Positions 31,940 to 32,963 of a stretch of 32,963 bases of DNA are shown here, in pieces (within the stretch, counting starts at the first letter, position 1; each line of letters starts with the position of its first letter). Made by a program: the position numbers and the translations under genes. The stretch lies in assembly GCA_026994795.1 (NCBI GenBank), contig JALWQB010000001.1, forward strand, positions 1 to 32,963, written 5' to 3'. Source of the DNA: Deltaproteobacteria bacterium (GTDB taxonomy: Bacteria > Desulfobacterota > Dissulfuribacteria > Dissulfuribacterales > Dissulfuribacteraceae). The notes below the pieces were generated by a model. That model was given only the letters and a program-made list of their open reading frames with translations. It was not told where the DNA came from and ran no database searches.

Positions 31940-32963
31940 TTAATCCTTAACAGGATATATAGCCTGTCGGCCATGTTCAGTGATCATTACAACTGACCCG
32001 TCCGCAGCAGTCTGAAATATCATACCTTTATTAACAATACTATCTAAAATATCTTTAAAAGCAGGAAACGCAATATAAGGTTCGGGCCGCCATTGCGTCT
32101 GTACACCATCAGGAGATATAACAGTTAAAATGCCGGTCTGACGATCAAAACTGCCATCATAACATCCTTCATTCAAAATCTCCAGCAAACGATCTATGCC
32201 CTCTATATATGGCACAATTGTCCGAATATAACCATTTTCATCCGTAAAGTAGGATATGCCTTCTCCTTCAACAAAAGGCACTGATGCAGGAAATGACAAG
32301 GCGTAAATTTCTTTATGGTCAGAAGATGTTATCCTTATAATACCATCTTCTGAAACTTCCACCATATCTCCATCATTTATAGGCACTGATGATGCTATTC
32401 CATTGTTTAATGGTGCAAGGATAAGCATAATATTGTTAGCAATCAGCATTATACGGCCATCTGATACAGTAGATGCAGTATTTTTAAACCCTTCAGGAAG
32501 ATACCATACTCCGGTAATTATAACAGGAAAAACAATATCATTAATCTTTATTGTATTGTTTTCAATAACAGCATTTAAAGACAGCGACTGCAAGGCAGAC
32601 AAAATTATATCTCTGAATAAATCAAGATTGAGAATAGCAAAACAGCGTTTAATATCAAAACTGATATACTGAAGCTTATCAAGAGCTCCAGGGCTCATAG
32701 CTATTTTATAGTTTAACTGTGTTATATTACTATTTAAAGCAAGGCTTATCATCTGCTCAATATCTCTGAAATTCCTATTTGTAACCTGCTGGCGAGCCCA
32801 GTCAAGACACTCAATATCATGACAGGATTTATCCCACCAGTACCCCCCGGCATTAAGACAATCATCTTCAAAAGTGCACCATTGTAAATCAGAGTAAGAA
32901 CATATCTTATTACTAAGACATCTGCCTGTATTACTCCATACCCAGCCATTATCCTCACAATCT
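31940..32963 (-). CDS. Cys-rich extracellular protein, C-terminal part (start outside window)
   Basis: The frame is open from the right edge to the stop at 31940, at least 341 residues; the ATG at 32752 is internal. The first visible part is Cys-rich: D-C-E-D-N-G-W-V-W, then C-T-F-E-D-D-C-L-N-A-G-G-Y-W-W-D-K-S-C, like the C-x5-C-x-x-A-G-G-x-W-x-x-x-x-C units of surface proteins in environmental Gram-negative bacteria. After a helical linker come four or five D-G-x-I/V-x-I-type strand repeats (D-G-R-I-M-L-I; D-G-I-I-R-I-T; N-G-Y-I-R-T-I; T-G-I-L-T-V-I-S-P-D-G; D-G-S-V-V-M-I-T). Probably secreted or a TraN/adhesin-like surface protein of the element; function not shown. Confidence 0.6.
   Translation of the reverse strand, partial: DCEDNGWVWSNTGRCLSNKICSYSDLQWCTFEDDCLNAGGYWWDKSCHDIECLDWARQQVTNRNFRDIEQMISLALNSNITQLNYKIAMSPGALDKLQYISFDIKRCFAILNLDLFRDIILSALQSLSLNAVIENNTIKINDIVFPVIITGVWYLPEGFKNTASTVSDGRIMLIANNIMLILAPLNNGIASSVPINDGDMVEVSEDGIIRITSSDHKEIYALSFPASVPFVEGEGISYFTDENGYIRTIVPYIEGIDRLLEILNEGCYDGSFDRQTGILTVISPDGVQTQWRPEPYIAFPAFKDILDSIVNKGMIFQTAADGSVVMITEHGRQAIYPVKD

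Larger units (their letters stand above)
10587..32963. mobile_element. conjugative element (ICE or integrated plasmid), right end outside the window
   Basis: From the AlpA-like gene onward all recognisable genes belong to DNA transfer or plasmid-type maintenance: primase-like helicase, XRE regulator, VirD4-type coupling protein, MobF relaxase and RHH protein, plus many small exported proteins. No integrase, VirB4-type ATPase or mating-pore gene is inside, so the element must continue to the right. The left border is put at the first element-type gene; the true end may lie between 10,425 and 10,586. Confidence 0.7.

Noticed and set aside
32749-32958. Separate minus-strand frame of 69 codons at the right edge
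   Set aside because: It overlaps, in another frame, the continuous Cys-rich reading frame that runs from the edge into the 31940 gene; the latter has a recognisable repeat pattern.

Overview
The window joins a chromosomal segment (about 1-10,400) to a conjugative element (about 10,590 to the right edge). The host looks like a Gram-negative bacterium: it has signal peptides, lipoproteins, a PilT-type pilus ATPase and a PilX-like pilin. It is AT-rich and uses AGG/AGA arginine codons heavily. A probable selenocysteine codon would fit an anaerobe of the Desulfobacterota or Nitrospirota kind. The sequence alone does not fix the phylum, and no rRNA or tRNA gene is visible.

Chromosomal part: a start fragment of a minus-strand gene (1-37); a YcaO-domain protein with C-terminal TPRs; an SH3-and-anchor envelope protein; a GalT/HIT-like protein of unknown substrate; a PilT-type ATPase; a ClC channel with CBS domains; and, on the minus strand, an AMP-forming acyl-CoA synthetase and a PilX-like pilin. 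Between the pilin and the element lies a 71-codon frame broken only by an in-frame TGA. The bases just after the TGA fold into a hairpin that meets the bacterial SECIS rules, so I call it a candidate membrane selenoprotein. Two copies of a pseudoknot-like intergenic repeat lie in this part (2146-2210 and 9949-10024).

Element part, left half: an AlpA-like regulator; a primase-like/zinc/SF2-helicase fusion; two small unknown genes behind promoters that carry the same palindromic operator; a divergent XRE-family regulator with a 14-A run just after its DNA-binding domain; a coiled-coil membrane protein between inverted hairpins; a VirD4/TraD-type coupling protein; and an XPB-like SF2 helicase. 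A GC-rich 400-base noncoding block with nested inverted repeats (about 21,100-21,492) is the best candidate for a transfer or replication origin. It lies 1.4 kb before a MobF (TraI/TrwC) relaxase-helicase.

Element part, right half: a ribbon-helix-helix gene sits between two noncoding arrays of degenerate repeats spaced about 11 bp, one helical turn (26,349-26,570 and 27,541-27,884). This recalls the 11-bp iterons bound by RHH centromere proteins, but with more units. After it come small genes, exported proteins and lipoproteins of unknown function and a Cys-rich surface protein cut by the window edge. They are probably transfer or cell-surface genes.

Several element genes are arranged as tight divergent pairs whose 46-67 base gaps carry mirrored Shine-Dalgarno sequences around a TTTTGTTA...TAACAAAA inverted repeat. 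This suggests a shared regulatory signal in place of one long tra operon. No integrase, VirB4/TraC ATPase or pilin of the transfer system lies in the window, so the rest of the element must be outside it.
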